Positions 50,604 through 59,856 of a stretch of 64,000 bases of DNA are shown piece by piece. Source of the stretch: Mucilaginibacter sp. GTDB lineage: Bacteria > Bacteroidota > Bacteroidia > Sphingobacteriales > Sphingobacteriaceae. The notes beneath the pieces were generated by a model. It saw only the letters and a program-made list of their open reading frames with translations. It ran no database searches and was not told the DNA's origin. Every line of letters starts with the position of its first letter. The stretch's first letter is position 1. The position numbers and the translations under genes were made by a program. Where the stretch lies: positions 1 through 64,000 of the forward strand of contig JAQBOM010000018.1 of NCBI GenBank assembly GCA_028288025.1. The letters are read 5' to 3'.

Positions 50604-52202
50604 TTACTTTACCCCCGCCACAGTACGCAAATAATTATCCATCAACACCATATCCACCTTATCATTCATAAAGCCGATATGCATATCGGGCCTAACAATA
50701 ATGGCCATTTGGTGATGCGGATTAGCTTCAAAGGCATTAAACACATCCAGGTTTTTGCCCGAGGGCGGCAGGTAAAAGAAATTTAAGGTATCTGAATAGC
50801 GGCCGGCTATCCATTTGGCCAGGGTGAATAAAAATAGTTCCTCAAACCGTCCTAAAATAATGAGTGTAAAACCCGGCTTGCTGCACCAGGCATGTAAATC
50901 AGTTTCTTCCTCTTTTTTCTCGTCGTAAATTTTAAGATAGGGCAGCCGGTCGCCGGCTTTTATTTTTGAGGAATTGCTGAGGTGCAGGCTTAGTAGGCTG
51001 TTTCTGTACGATATGCTTATCTGCGATACGCGCTTAAAAAAAGCCTCCCTAAGTAGCTTCTTACTCCATACCATTTTAAGCAAGCCCGGCAGTATCCATT
51101 TTTTAAATAAGCTTGTTACCCAGTTCCCCGACATAATGAGGGAAAATGCTTTGTCGGTAGTGCTTAGCAGGCTTTTTGCAACCGGCATCCTTTCGGCGGC
51201 ATAGGTGTCAAGTATGGCGACATTAAACCGCTTGTTTATCACGCCGGCCAATTTCCAGGCCAGGTTATAGGCATCTTGTAAACCCGTATTCATCCCTTGC
51301 CCGCCGACAGGCGAATGAATGTGCGCGGCATCGCCTATCAAAAAGCACCGCTGTTTCCTGAAGTGATCGGCCATGCGGTGGTGCAGGCGATAAACCGTGA
51401 ACCAATGATTTTTTACAAGCCCTATCGGAAACTGCAAGGTGTTTTCCAGGTACGGCAGCAGATCCTCCAATAGCACGGCATCCTTTGTATTCAATTCGTC
51501 AGGCAGATTACCCACCACGCGGAAACGGTTTGGCTCGGGCATCGGGAAAAACCCGGCGAAACCACGCTTAGCCAAAAACAGGCCTACCTGTTCATCACCA
51601 AGCTGTTTGTTGTCAACTTCAATATCTGCAAGGTAAAACTGGTGTTGATAGGTATCTCCCTTAAAAGGTATCAGCAGATGTTTACGAACGCTGCTATGGG
51701 CGCCATCGGCCCCAACCACCCAATCACTTGTTAGGGTCATGTTTTTTTCGCCGCTTTGTAATTCAACCCGCGCGTTTTTATCATTTTGCTGGAGGCTGAT
51801 CAGCGATGTTTCCCAATAAACGGGGCAGGAGTTTTGGGTTAAAAAATCGAGCAGCAGCCGTTCATTTTTATTTTGCTGGAATATATGGACAAACGGAAAC
51901 AGTGTCTCCCCAACACCAACATTATTGAGCGACAAGCAAGCTACTTGCTTACCATCTTCATTAAACGCAACCTCCTTCGCCTGTTTGCCTCCGGCCAGTA
52001 TTTGGTCGATAAGGCCCATTTGGCGATATATCTCCAGCGAACGCGCTTGCACAGCCAATGCGTTTGAATGCATAGTTGGGCCTTGTTTGCTGTCGATAAT
52101 AATTGGCCTGATCCCATATCGAAGCAATTGCGCTGCCATCATCAGGCCCGAAGGCCCCGCGCCTACGATCAGTACTTTGCTATGGGTTTCGGTAATAACC
52201 AT
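50604..52202 (-). CDS. FAD-dependent aromatic-type monooxygenase
   Basis: A 532-residue flavoprotein of the PHBH/phenol hydroxylase (TfdB/MhpA-like) family. The Rossmann motif is VLIVGAGPSGLMMAAQLLRYG. The DG motif is VGADGAHSSVRK, and the GD motif FLIGDAAHIHSPVGGQGMNTGLQDAYNLAWKL. A thioredoxin-like C-terminal domain (residues 415-520) is present. It hydroxylates an aromatic or polyketide-like substrate using NAD(P)H and O2; the substrate is unknown. It starts 3 bp after the RsmI-like gene and is probably co-transcribed with it. Confidence 0.92.
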   Translation of the reverse strand: MVITETHSKVLIVGAGPSGLMMAAQLLRYGIRPIIIDSKQGPTMHSNALAVQARSLEIYRQMGLIDQILAGGKQAKEVAFNEDGKQVACLSLNNVGVGETLFPFVHIFQQNKNERLLLDFLTQNSCPVYWETSLISLQQNDKNARVELQSGEKNMTLTSDWVVGADGAHSSVRKHLLIPFKGDTYQHQFYLADIEVDNKQLGDEQVGLFLAKRGFAGFFPMPEPNRFRVVGNLPDELNTKDAVLLEDLLPYLENTLQFPIGLVKNHWFTVYRLHHRMADHFRKQRCFLIGDAAHIHSPVGGQGMNTGLQDAYNLAWKLAGVINKRFNVAILDTYAAERMPVAKSLLSTTDKAFSLIMSGNWVTSLFKKWILPGLLKMVWSKKLLREAFFKRVSQISISYRNSLLSLHLSNSSKIKAGDRLPYLKIYDEKKEEETDLHAWCSKPGFTLIILGRFEELFLFTLAKWIAGRYSDTLNFFYLPPSGKNLDVFNAFEANPHHQMAIIVRPDMHIGFMNDKVDMVLMDNYLRTVAGVK

Positions 52203-52205
52203 TTA

Positions 52206-52916
52206 TTATCTATGATATAGCAGAAAAATAGCAGGCCGTTTATGCAATTCGGGTATTCTTTTTTGCCATTCGGCGATTGTTTTTGTTTGCACGAATTCGG
52301 TTGCCGAAGTAAGGTCGCAGGCAATGCAAAGCCGCGTTTTCGGATGCGCTGTTTTCAATATTTCTTCGAGCATCGGATTATTCCGAAACGGCGTTTCAAT
52401 AAATATCTGCGTTTGGTCGTTTCTTTCTGATAGGTTTTCGAGCTCCCTGATCCGTTTGCTGCGGTCGGCCTTCTCAATTGGCAGGTAGCCATGAAAAGCA
52501 AAGCTTTGCCCGCTAAAACCCGACGCCATCAAAGCCAGCAGTATTGAGCTTGGTCCAACCAGCGGAACTACTTTAATACCCATTCGGTGTGCTTTTTCAA
52601 CTATTTCCGCACCGGGGTCCGCAACTCCGGGACAACCCGCTTCGCTCATCAGGCCCACATCGCTGCCGGCCTGTAGCCCTTTAAAAAAGTGAGCCGTTCC
52701 ATCGGCGCGGTTATGTTTGCCATAGTCGTGTATGATCAATTCGCTTTGCGGCGTTTTTAACCCGGCTTCCTTTAAAAACCTTCGGGCGGTTTTTTCGTTT
52801 TCAACAATGTATTCTTTGATGCTGTTTACGGTATCGGTTAAAAATGGGGTGAACGATTTAGCCGATGCTTCTTCAGCAAGGGGTACGGGGATCAAATAGA
52901 GTGTTCCAAAGGGCAT
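52206..52916 (-). CDS. RsmI-like SAM-dependent (tetrapyrrole-methylase fold) methyltransferase
   Basis: A 236-residue methylase of the TP_methylase fold. The opening GTLYLIPVPLAEE differs from the GTLYLVATPIGN of standard RsmI. The middle GLMSEAGCPGVADPGAEIV and PLVGPSSILLALMASGF are conserved. The usual RsmI C-terminal tail is missing. In Bacteroidota this paralogue often exists beside a true RsmI; its target (rRNA or other) is not fixed by sequence. Confidence 0.85.
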   Translation of the reverse strand: MPFGTLYLIPVPLAEEASAKSFTPFLTDTVNSIKEYIVENEKTARRFLKEAGLKTPQSELIIHDYGKHNRADGTAHFFKGLQAGSDVGLMSEAGCPGVADPGAEIVEKAHRMGIKVVPLVGPSSILLALMASGFSGQSFAFHGYLPIEKADRSKRIRELENLSERNDQTQIFIETPFRNNPMLEEILKTAHPKTRLCIACDLTSATEFVQTKTIAEWQKRIPELHKRPAIFLLYHR

Positions 52917-52972
52917 ATTGCAAAATTGCTCATTTTTGTTTAATTTAAGCTACTGAAAGGAATTCGAAAAAA

Positions 52973-53689
52973 ATGAAGTCACTAGGTACCAATTGGTTTA
53001 TTGAAGGCTCAATCGATTTTGAGCATAAAAAGTATATTCTGCTTGATTATCTGCAGGAAATTAACCGCCATTTTGATAAAAGCAAACTGTACCCAAATCT
53101 TACCGATCTCATATTCCACTTCAATAATCTGCTTTATTTCAAAAAAAATAAAACCATGCTGCAACAGGCTTTCCCGCAGCGTTTAACCCAGGCAGATTTG
53201 GATGCGGTGAAACTAACCTATCAAAAAATAGTGGACGATGATAATTCAATGAAGGAAATCGAATCCATCATCACTTATGCCCTGCAGCAAATGGATCCCG
53301 CCATACAAACCGGCAAGGAGATTTATGATTTTGTAGAAAGCCGCCTGAACATCGACCCGATAGGTATTGTACCTTTAATGCCTTACCAGGGATATTTTTC
53401 GCTACGGAACGGGCGCGAAAGAACCAACTGGATCTACGAATACCAGATAACCATCTTCGAAAACAAGGACGATAAATTCCGGGGCATCAATATCAACTTT
53501 ATTGAAACATACGAGCAAAGCATAACCAACACCCCCGAGGCCCTAAAGCTTGAATTGATACGTCGTAATAAGGATTTGCCCAACCCGGCAGTATACTATG
53601 TACAGAGCGATATTACATTCCCGCTCGAACAAACCTTATTGCCTGTTGCCAAGCGCAGCCTGGTAAAGTACATTTCGAAAGCCGCGTAG
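52973..53689 (+). CDS. Conserved hypothetical protein
   Basis: A 238-residue soluble protein (MKSLGTNWFIEGSIDFEHKKYILLDYLQEINRHFDKSKLYP). It has a helical N-terminal half and a mixed alpha/beta C-terminal half. No signal peptide, membrane segment or catalytic motif is seen. It is divergent from the methylase gene. The even codon use and length suggest a real core gene of Bacteroidota, with unknown function. Confidence 0.8.
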   Translation: MKSLGTNWFIEGSIDFEHKKYILLDYLQEINRHFDKSKLYPNLTDLIFHFNNLLYFKKNKTMLQQAFPQRLTQADLDAVKLTYQKIVDDDNSMKEIESIITYALQQMDPAIQTGKEIYDFVESRLNIDPIGIVPLMPYQGYFSLRNGRERTNWIYEYQITIFENKDDKFRGININFIETYEQSITNTPEALKLELIRRNKDLPNPAVYYVQSDITFPLEQTLLPVAKRSLVKYISKAA

Positions 53690-53741
53690 CCGGTTTGGAA
53701 TAAATCCATTTCATCCATTAATATTCGCATATTGCAACGGT

Positions 53742-55103
53742 ATGCCTGTCGCGAAACTACCCCTTAAAAAACAAATTGCTTATGCCTGCGGCATGATTGG
53801 CTGGAGCATCATGACGAATATTATTATCGTTATGCTTCCCTATTTTTATTTACCGCCATCAAGCGCCGGCCTAATGCCGTTGGTTCCGCAGCTGCTGCTA
53901 TTCGGAGTGCTGAATATCATGTCGGTTATAGCCGCTTCGGGCAGGCTGATCGATGCGCTTTACGACCCGTTTATCGCTTCAATGAGCGACAAAAGTCGTC
54001 ATAAACAGGGCCGTCGTATTCCATTTATGAAATGGGCCATTTTGCCGGCAGTTATTTTTTGCGGGCTTACGTTTTGTCCGCTGGTAAAGGCCGAAAGCAT
54101 TGCTAACGCTATCTGGCTAACGGTAATGCTCGTTCTTTTCTTTATGGGCATAACCACGTACGTTATACCTTATAATGCGCTTTTGCCCGAATTAACCGAC
54201 ACGCCCGCCGAAAGAGTTAAGCTTTCATCACTGCAGCAGGTTGGTTTTGTTATCGGCATTATTATCGGCGCGCTGGTAAACAATTTTGCCGACCTGGTTC
54301 AGCATTTTTTTGAGATCACCACGCGTGATGCAGCCGTGCAAATTACCATTTGGGGCCTGGCTGCTTTTTCGGGTTTGGTAATGCTGATCCCGGTTTTGGC
54401 TATCGACGAAAAAAAATATACCGTAAGCAAGCCTTCACATCTGCCTATTTTCCAGGCAGTACGCAAAACGTTCAGCCAGCGCAATTTTAAATACTACCTC
54501 ATCTCTGATTTTTCGTTTTATATAGCCCTCAGTATTATCTCCAGTGGCCTTTTATTTTTTGTTACTGTGCTGCTGCGCCTGCCCGAATCCCTCGGCGGAT
54601 TATTAATGCTAACCATGGTTGTGGTATCTCTTTTATTTTATCCGCTGATTAATTACTTATCTAAGAAAATTGGCAAAAAACCCATTGTTTTATTCTCGTT
54701 CGCATTATTGAGCATCGTATTTGTGGCTATTTATTTCTTAGGAAGGTTCCCGCTTTCGCCAAGAGTACAGGTATTTTCACTCGTGCTTTGCGCGGCATTT
54801 CCGCTTGCTTCTCTCGGGATTTTACCAAACGCTATATTGGCCGAGATCGCCGAAAAAGACGCGGCGGAAACCGGCGAGAACCGCGAAGGGATGTTTTTTG
54901 CCGTTAAATACCTGTTCGTAAAATTGGGCCAAACATTGGGCATCGCCTTATTTGCTTTCCTAACCGTTTACGGCAAAGACCCCGGTCATGATTATGGCCT
55001 GCGTTTAAACGGCCTATGCGGTTTTGCACTCTGCCTTATCGCTTTTGGCTTTTTTACACGTTTCCGCGACACAAAGCCACGCGGCAAAGCAGCGAACCAA
55101 TAG
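53742..55103 (+). CDS. MFS transporter, sugar-cation symporter (GPH/MelB) type
   Basis: A 453-residue membrane protein with about 12 segments. The MelB-type loop motif ALYDPFIASMSDKSRHKQGRR and the second-half loop YLSKKIGKKP are present, and the segment MGITTYVIPYNALLPELT is typical of the GPH family. It imports a sugar or glycoside with Na+ or H+; the substrate is not known. Confidence 0.92.
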   Translation: MPVAKLPLKKQIAYACGMIGWSIMTNIIIVMLPYFYLPPSSAGLMPLVPQLLLFGVLNIMSVIAASGRLIDALYDPFIASMSDKSRHKQGRRIPFMKWAILPAVIFCGLTFCPLVKAESIANAIWLTVMLVLFFMGITTYVIPYNALLPELTDTPAERVKLSSLQQVGFVIGIIIGALVNNFADLVQHFFEITTRDAAVQITIWGLAAFSGLVMLIPVLAIDEKKYTVSKPSHLPIFQAVRKTFSQRNFKYYLISDFSFYIALSIISSGLLFFVTVLLRLPESLGGLLMLTMVVVSLLFYPLINYLSKKIGKKPIVLFSFALLSIVFVAIYFLGRFPLSPRVQVFSLVLCAAFPLASLGILPNAILAEIAEKDAAETGENREGMFFAVKYLFVKLGQTLGIALFAFLTVYGKDPGHDYGLRLNGLCGFALCLIAFGFFTRFRDTKPRGKAANQ

Positions 55104-55142
55104 TTGGGAATAGTTGCAGCGTCGCTTCACAGGCATAAAAAA

Positions 55143-55168
55143 GCCAGGCCTTCAATTGAAAGCCTGGC
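55143..55168. terminator. Bidirectional terminator
   Basis: GCCAGGC and GCCTGGC pair with a further TTCAA/TTGAA inner stem. It lies between the convergent transporter gene and the epimerase-like gene. Confidence 0.75.
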
Positions 55169-55193
55169 CAGAGTTGATTGATTTGGTAATGTT

Positions 55194-56078
55194 TTAAACT
55201 AAATTCTTTTTGATATAGCTAATGCTTTGAGTTATGCTATCATAAGGATCGCCGGGGCAAACATCCTGCTCTACAAAAAAGTATTTTAACCCGGCCTTTT
55301 TGGCGTGTTCAAATATTTCTTTGAAATTGATGATACCGTTACCAACTTCGGTAAACGACCTTTTCGCGGTTTTGTCCATATCTTTTACATGCCATAACGG
55401 GAACCTACCCGGATGTTGTTTAAATATCGCCATAGGGTCCTGGTTGGCTTTGGTTATCCAAAACAGATCCATTTCCATCTTCACCAGATCTTTATCTGCA
55501 TTGGCCAGTAATATTTCATAAGGGAATTTGCCGTCCTGCTTGTCAAATTCAAAATTGTGATTATGATAACAGAACTGAATACCAGCCTTTTTGCAAATTT
55601 CTCCGGCTTTATTGAATTGTTCCCCAACATATTTATAGTGGTCTAAGTTTCCTCTTTCTGTTGCTGACAAATAGGCGCAAACCATATATTTAACCCCAAT
55701 GGCTGCGGCGTCATCAACGGCTTTTTCCCAGCCGTGGAGTATAGTGCCTTCAACTGCCTGTCCGTTATATTTATCTTCTCCCAGCCCATAATGCGCGCTC
55801 GGCATAATTAAACCATTCTCTTTTAAGGCTTTTGCAAACACTTTCGCATCAACATTGTAAAATTTGCCGGCGCTATTGTAGTTACCACCCTCTACAGAGC
55901 TATAACCTATTTGGGCAACTTTGGCAAGTGTCGCAAGCGGGTCTTTCGCCATGTGATCCCGTACGGTATATAATTGCAGGCCGATGTGTTTTTTATCATA
56001 AGCAAACAAATTGGGCGCTGCTAACAGCCCGGCAGAAAGCACGGCCGAAGTTTTGAGAAACGAACGTCTGGTAGTCAT
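55194..56078 (-). CDS. Secreted sugar phosphate isomerase/epimerase-like protein
   Basis: A 294-residue TIM-barrel protein (AP endonuclease family 2 fold). I choose the ATG at 56078, which opens a Tat-like signal (MTTRRSFLKTSAVLSAGLLAAP). The metal-ligand pattern of the family is visible: QLYTVRD, EGGNY, HYG, CYHNHNFEF (Glu/His), MEMDLFW, HVKDMD and EQD near the end. It acts on a sugar or derivative in the periplasm. A -33/-7-like AT stretch lies upstream. Confidence 0.88.
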   Translation of the reverse strand: MTTRRSFLKTSAVLSAGLLAAPNLFAYDKKHIGLQLYTVRDHMAKDPLATLAKVAQIGYSSVEGGNYNSAGKFYNVDAKVFAKALKENGLIMPSAHYGLGEDKYNGQAVEGTILHGWEKAVDDAAAIGVKYMVCAYLSATERGNLDHYKYVGEQFNKAGEICKKAGIQFCYHNHNFEFDKQDGKFPYEILLANADKDLVKMEMDLFWITKANQDPMAIFKQHPGRFPLWHVKDMDKTAKRSFTEVGNGIINFKEIFEHAKKAGLKYFFVEQDVCPGDPYDSITQSISYIKKNLV

Positions 56079-56148
56079 AAGTTTATAATTGGTTAAGTAA
56101 ATATAGTGTATTACGCACACTAAACAAACTGTTATATGATTGTTACAA

Positions 56149-56943
56149 TTATATCTGCGAACAGCTTGCCGGCACCAGAAATGTTGATGTTATATGTGAT
56201 ACCAGCTTTGCATCGGCATAATCCGGAATGGCGCGTATCTTTTGCCACTCAGGGTCGCCGCCAAAAGCTTTCCAGTGCTGGTCGTGTGCCTGCATATCGT
56301 CAAAAGTTACCATGTATATCAGGTTCGGCCGCCGTTCCCCGATAAGGGTCTCGCCAAAAAATACCGGGTTAAAGCCCAGCCGCTTAAAAATGTCAGCTTC
56401 GCCGGCGTCATTAAACATTTCCAGTTTCTTTTTCCCGGCGCTCTCGCTGGCATGTTCGTATCTCCGCAATTCAAATATGCGCTGTTTTTGCGCAGGCACA
56501 GCCAATTTGGGTGAATGCGAAAATGCCATAAGCAGCGAACTTTCTATCCGTTCGTAGGCCGGTTCAGTAGCCGGGGCGTTTAAATACGGCGCGCCTTTTT
56601 CCAGGTATACCGCATCGCCAAACAGTTTTTCCTGTACCGATAAAAAATCAGCCAGTGTATGATATGGTATCAAAACATATACCCTGGTTTGCCCGGCAGG
56701 TTTTAACTCCGTAAACACGCCGATATTTTTACTGCCCAGCCGGTTTAAAGCCGGAATTGCGGCATTTTTAAAATAATCTTCAACCAGCTTTTGCTGTTGC
56801 TCATTTTTCAACGTGTAAACCCGCAGCTCATAAAACTCCCTGCCGGTGTTCTTAAAATTTTCTGCAGCCATACTAATTTGAGAGCCCACGGCCCCCAATG
56901 CGGTTGTCAATAACGATGTTTTTACGAATGAACGTCTTTTCAT
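56149..56943 (-). CDS. Secreted NIPSNAP family protein
   Basis: A 264-residue protein. The ATG at 56943 gives a Tat-like signal (MKRRSFVKTSLLTTALGAVGS). Two NIPSNAP-type ferredoxin-like domains follow: FYELRVYTLKNEQQQKLVEDYF (residues 37-60) and FELRRYEHASESAGKKKLEMF (about 160-180). Bacterial members are of unknown role and are often found with sugar-modifying Tat proteins, as here beside the epimerase-like gene. Confidence 0.87.
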   Translation of the reverse strand: MKRRSFVKTSLLTTALGAVGSQISMAAENFKNTGREFYELRVYTLKNEQQQKLVEDYFKNAAIPALNRLGSKNIGVFTELKPAGQTRVYVLIPYHTLADFLSVQEKLFGDAVYLEKGAPYLNAPATEPAYERIESSLLMAFSHSPKLAVPAQKQRIFELRRYEHASESAGKKKLEMFNDAGEADIFKRLGFNPVFFGETLIGERRPNLIYMVTFDDMQAHDQHWKAFGGDPEWQKIRAIPDYADAKLVSHITSTFLVPASCSQI

Positions 56944-57166
56944 AGGTGTTTTTTTATAGAAATAAGCGGATGTTATACTAAAACACAGTGCAGGATACAA
57001 TATTACAATTATGCCGAACATATCGCATTTTTACAACAAACAAACATTCTTTTATATAAACTTGTAATTCAATATAATGAACTATTAGGTCGGCAAAGCA
57101 AGCCCAAAAATTTCTAAATCTTTTATTTGGTTTTTGGGTTATGATTAAGATTAAAATATTGTCATT

Positions 57167-57994
57167 ATGGATTACAGGTATACCATGAACGAACAATTTT
57201 ACCGGCAAATTTTTGATAAACAGCAGCACGTTGATGCGGTGCCTTCAAACAGGGAAATAACCGCCTGGGCTATGCAGCTCATCCGTTTATTGTATCCCGA
57301 ACAATCCAAGCAGGTTTTTACATCGGTTGAACAGCTTAAAGCTGAATTTTTAAAACTGGAAAAAGAGCTTTGCCAGGTGATGGATGCAACAAAAGCCTGC
57401 GAGGCCTGCGATAACGAAGAACTGGCAAAAGAGTTCTTTGAACAGATACCGGAACTTTACAGCGTACTAAACACGGACATACAGGCGATATTCAACGGCG
57501 ACCCTGCCGCCTGCAGCGAATTTGAAGTGGTGCGCACTTATCCTGGCTTTTTTGCGATATCGTTTTACCGGCTGGCACATAGTCTGTATAAGCACAATGT
57601 CCCGTTAATACCCCGTATTCTTACTGAATATGCCCATTCGAAAACCGGTATCGATATTCACCCGGCGGCTCAAATTGGCAAATATTTTTATATCGACCAT
57701 GGCACCGGCATTGTTATCGGCGAAAGCTGCATCATCGGCCGGCATGTTAAATTATACCAGGGTGTTACCCTGGGCGCGTTGAGTGTCGACAAAAATATGG
57801 CCTTCACCAAACGTCACCCTACAGTTGAAGATAACGTAGTGATTTATTCGGGCGCAACTATCCTTGGCGGCGAAACAGTTATTGGCCACGACAGCGTTAT
57901 CGGTGGCAACGTTTGGCTCACCAAAAGCGTCCTTCCCAATTCAACGGTTTATCATACACCAGCGATAACCGTTTTTAATAAAGTTAAAGCGTAA
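57167..57994 (+). CDS. cysE: Serine O-acetyltransferase
   Basis: A 275-residue enzyme that makes O-acetylserine. The helical N-terminal domain is followed by left-handed beta-helix hexapeptides (HPAAQIGKYFYIDHGTGIVIGESCIIG, LYQGVTLGALS). Catalytic His and Asp are in IDHGTG. An inner ATG at 57185 is an alternative start. It stops 3 bp before the cysteine synthase gene, so the two steps of cysteine synthesis form one operon. Confidence 0.95.
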   Translation: MDYRYTMNEQFYRQIFDKQQHVDAVPSNREITAWAMQLIRLLYPEQSKQVFTSVEQLKAEFLKLEKELCQVMDATKACEACDNEELAKEFFEQIPELYSVLNTDIQAIFNGDPAACSEFEVVRTYPGFFAISFYRLAHSLYKHNVPLIPRILTEYAHSKTGIDIHPAAQIGKYFYIDHGTGIVIGESCIIGRHVKLYQGVTLGALSVDKNMAFTKRHPTVEDNVVIYSGATILGGETVIGHDSVIGGNVWLTKSVLPNSTVYHTPAITVFNKVKA

Positions 57995-57997
57995 ATA

Positions 57998-58870
57998 ATG
58001 GCAGGCCTTATTGATTTAATTGGCAATACGCCAATGGTTGAAATACAAAAACTTAACCTCAATCCAAAAGTTAAAATTTTTGCTAAGCTCGAGGGCAATA
58101 ATCCGGGCGGCAGTGTTAAGGACCGGGCCGCTCTCAATATGGTAAGGAGTGCCCTGGAGCGCGGCGATATCAAACCGGGTTCCAGGCTGATAGAGGCCAC
58201 CAGCGGCAATACCGGCATAGCCCTGGCTATGATCGCCTGTTTATTTGGCCTTGAAATTGAACTGGTGTTGCCTTCTAATTCAACACGGGAGCGAACACTT
58301 ACCATGGAGGCGTTCGGTGCAAAGGTAACGTTGCTTGAGGGCATCGAGCTCTGCCGTGATTATGCTGAACAAAAGGCGGCCACCGGCGAGTATTTCTTAT
58401 TAAACCAGTTTGCCAATCCCGATTGTTACGAGGCGCACTATAAAACAACCGGCCCCGAAATTTGGCGCGATACTGCCGGCAGTATTACGCATTTCGTTAG
58501 CGCGATGGGTACAACGGGCACCATAATGGGATGTTCCCGGTATTTTAAAGAAGTTAACCCCAATATTCAGATCGTCGGTTGCCAGCCGACGGAAGGTTCA
58601 TCAATTCCAGGCATCCGTCGCTGGCCCGAAGCGTATTTGCCAAAAATATTCGATCCAAAACGGGTTGACCGCGTAATTGATGTTTCGCAGGATGAAGCTA
58701 CAGCCGCCACACGCAAACTGGCAAAAGTAGAGGGCGTATTTGCGGGGATGAGCAGCGGCGGCGCCCTATTTAGTGCATTAAAATTAGCGAAAGAGCTAAC
58801 GGAAGGGACCGTCGTATTTATCTGCTGCGATCGCGGCGACAGGTACCTGAGCAGCGACCTGTTCGGTTAA
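57998..58870 (+). CDS. cysM: Cysteine synthase (CysM type)
   Basis: A 290-residue PLP enzyme that turns O-acetylserine and sulfide into cysteine. The PLP lysine is K41 in NNPGGSVKDRAALNM. The phosphate loop is EATSGNTGIALA, and the asparagine loop and the C-terminal SSGGAL follow. The shorter length (290 residues) and the GNNPGGSVKDR motif favour CysM over CysK. Confidence 0.95.
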   Translation: MAGLIDLIGNTPMVEIQKLNLNPKVKIFAKLEGNNPGGSVKDRAALNMVRSALERGDIKPGSRLIEATSGNTGIALAMIACLFGLEIELVLPSNSTRERTLTMEAFGAKVTLLEGIELCRDYAEQKAATGEYFLLNQFANPDCYEAHYKTTGPEIWRDTAGSITHFVSAMGTTGTIMGCSRYFKEVNPNIQIVGCQPTEGSSIPGIRRWPEAYLPKIFDPKRVDRVIDVSQDEATAATRKLAKVEGVFAGMSSGGALFSALKLAKELTEGTVVFICCDRGDRYLSSDLFG

Positions 58871-58971
58871 AATTAAATTATACTATTCCTGCATAGTTAT
58901 TAATCTCGCAACGGTTTCGGCGAACAATATCAATTCCCCGTTGTTGGAGAGTAATATTATAAATTGAAATT

Positions 58972-59850
58972 ATGCAATGGTTTGGCGGACGCGAAAGCGA
59001 CAATGTTGAAGAAGGAAGCAGCAGCGGCGGTGGCCCGGGATTTCTCTTTGGCGGAGGTATTCTAGGCTTTATAGCTTTGCTGATTTATTTATTTACCGGG
59101 GTCAATCCTGCACAGTTATTCAATGGCCAGGGCAGCAGCGATAGCACACAGCAACGAAATACCCGGGTAAGCAATGGGCCAGAGGGCTCTCAAAAAAGAT
59201 TTTCACGGGTGATTTTTGCCGGAACCGAAGATGTATGGGATAGCCTGTTTAATGCAATGGGTAAAAAATATGTTCACCCAACCCTGCATCTTTACAGCCA
59301 GGGAGTAGATGCGGAAGGATGCGGCTTTGCCAGCTCAGCCACAGGTCCGTTTTATTGCCCGGCCGATCAAAAAGTTTATTTGGACACTTCTTTCTTTGCC
59401 GAAATGCAGCAGCGTTTCAAGGCGCCAGGCGACGCTGCTGCGGCATATGTTATCGCGCACGAGGTTGGACATCACGTTCAAAATCTTTTAGGCTTGTCAG
59501 CCAAAATAGATGAAGCAAGGCAACGATTAAGTAAAACGGAGTTTAACAAGCTGTCTGTTAAGCTTGAACTGCAGGCTGATTTTTATGCCGGCGTTTGGGC
59601 ACACTACGAGGCATTAAATCATCAGAATAACATTATTATCAACCGCGCTGATATCGATTCGGCGCTGGTGGCAGCAAACGCCATTGGCGACGACCGGCTG
59701 CAGCAACGTTACCAGGGCCGTGTAGAACCGGATAGCTTTACACATGGAACATCCAAACAGCGGGCATACTGGTTTAAGAAAGGTTTTGATACGGGAGATA
59801 TTATGCAAGGCCATACTTTTGACCCTGCTGATCTTGCTGAGAATCAGTAA
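58972..59850 (+). CDS. Neutral zinc metallopeptidase (YpfJ family)
   Basis: A 292-residue protein. The N-terminal MQWFGGRESDNVEEG and one membrane segment (GGGILGFIALLIYLFTG, residues 25-42) are typical of YpfJ/zinc metallopeptidase proteins. The catalytic motif is AHEVGHHVQNLLG. The downstream Glu lies in LELQADFYAGVWAH. The role is unknown in general. Confidence 0.93.
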   Translation: MQWFGGRESDNVEEGSSSGGGPGFLFGGGILGFIALLIYLFTGVNPAQLFNGQGSSDSTQQRNTRVSNGPEGSQKRFSRVIFAGTEDVWDSLFNAMGKKYVHPTLHLYSQGVDAEGCGFASSATGPFYCPADQKVYLDTSFFAEMQQRFKAPGDAAAAYVIAHEVGHHVQNLLGLSAKIDEARQRLSKTEFNKLSVKLELQADFYAGVWAHYEALNHQNNIIINRADIDSALVAANAIGDDRLQQRYQGRVEPDSFTHGTSKQRAYWFKKGFDTGDIMQGHTFDPADLAENQ

Positions 59851-59856
59851 GGCGAA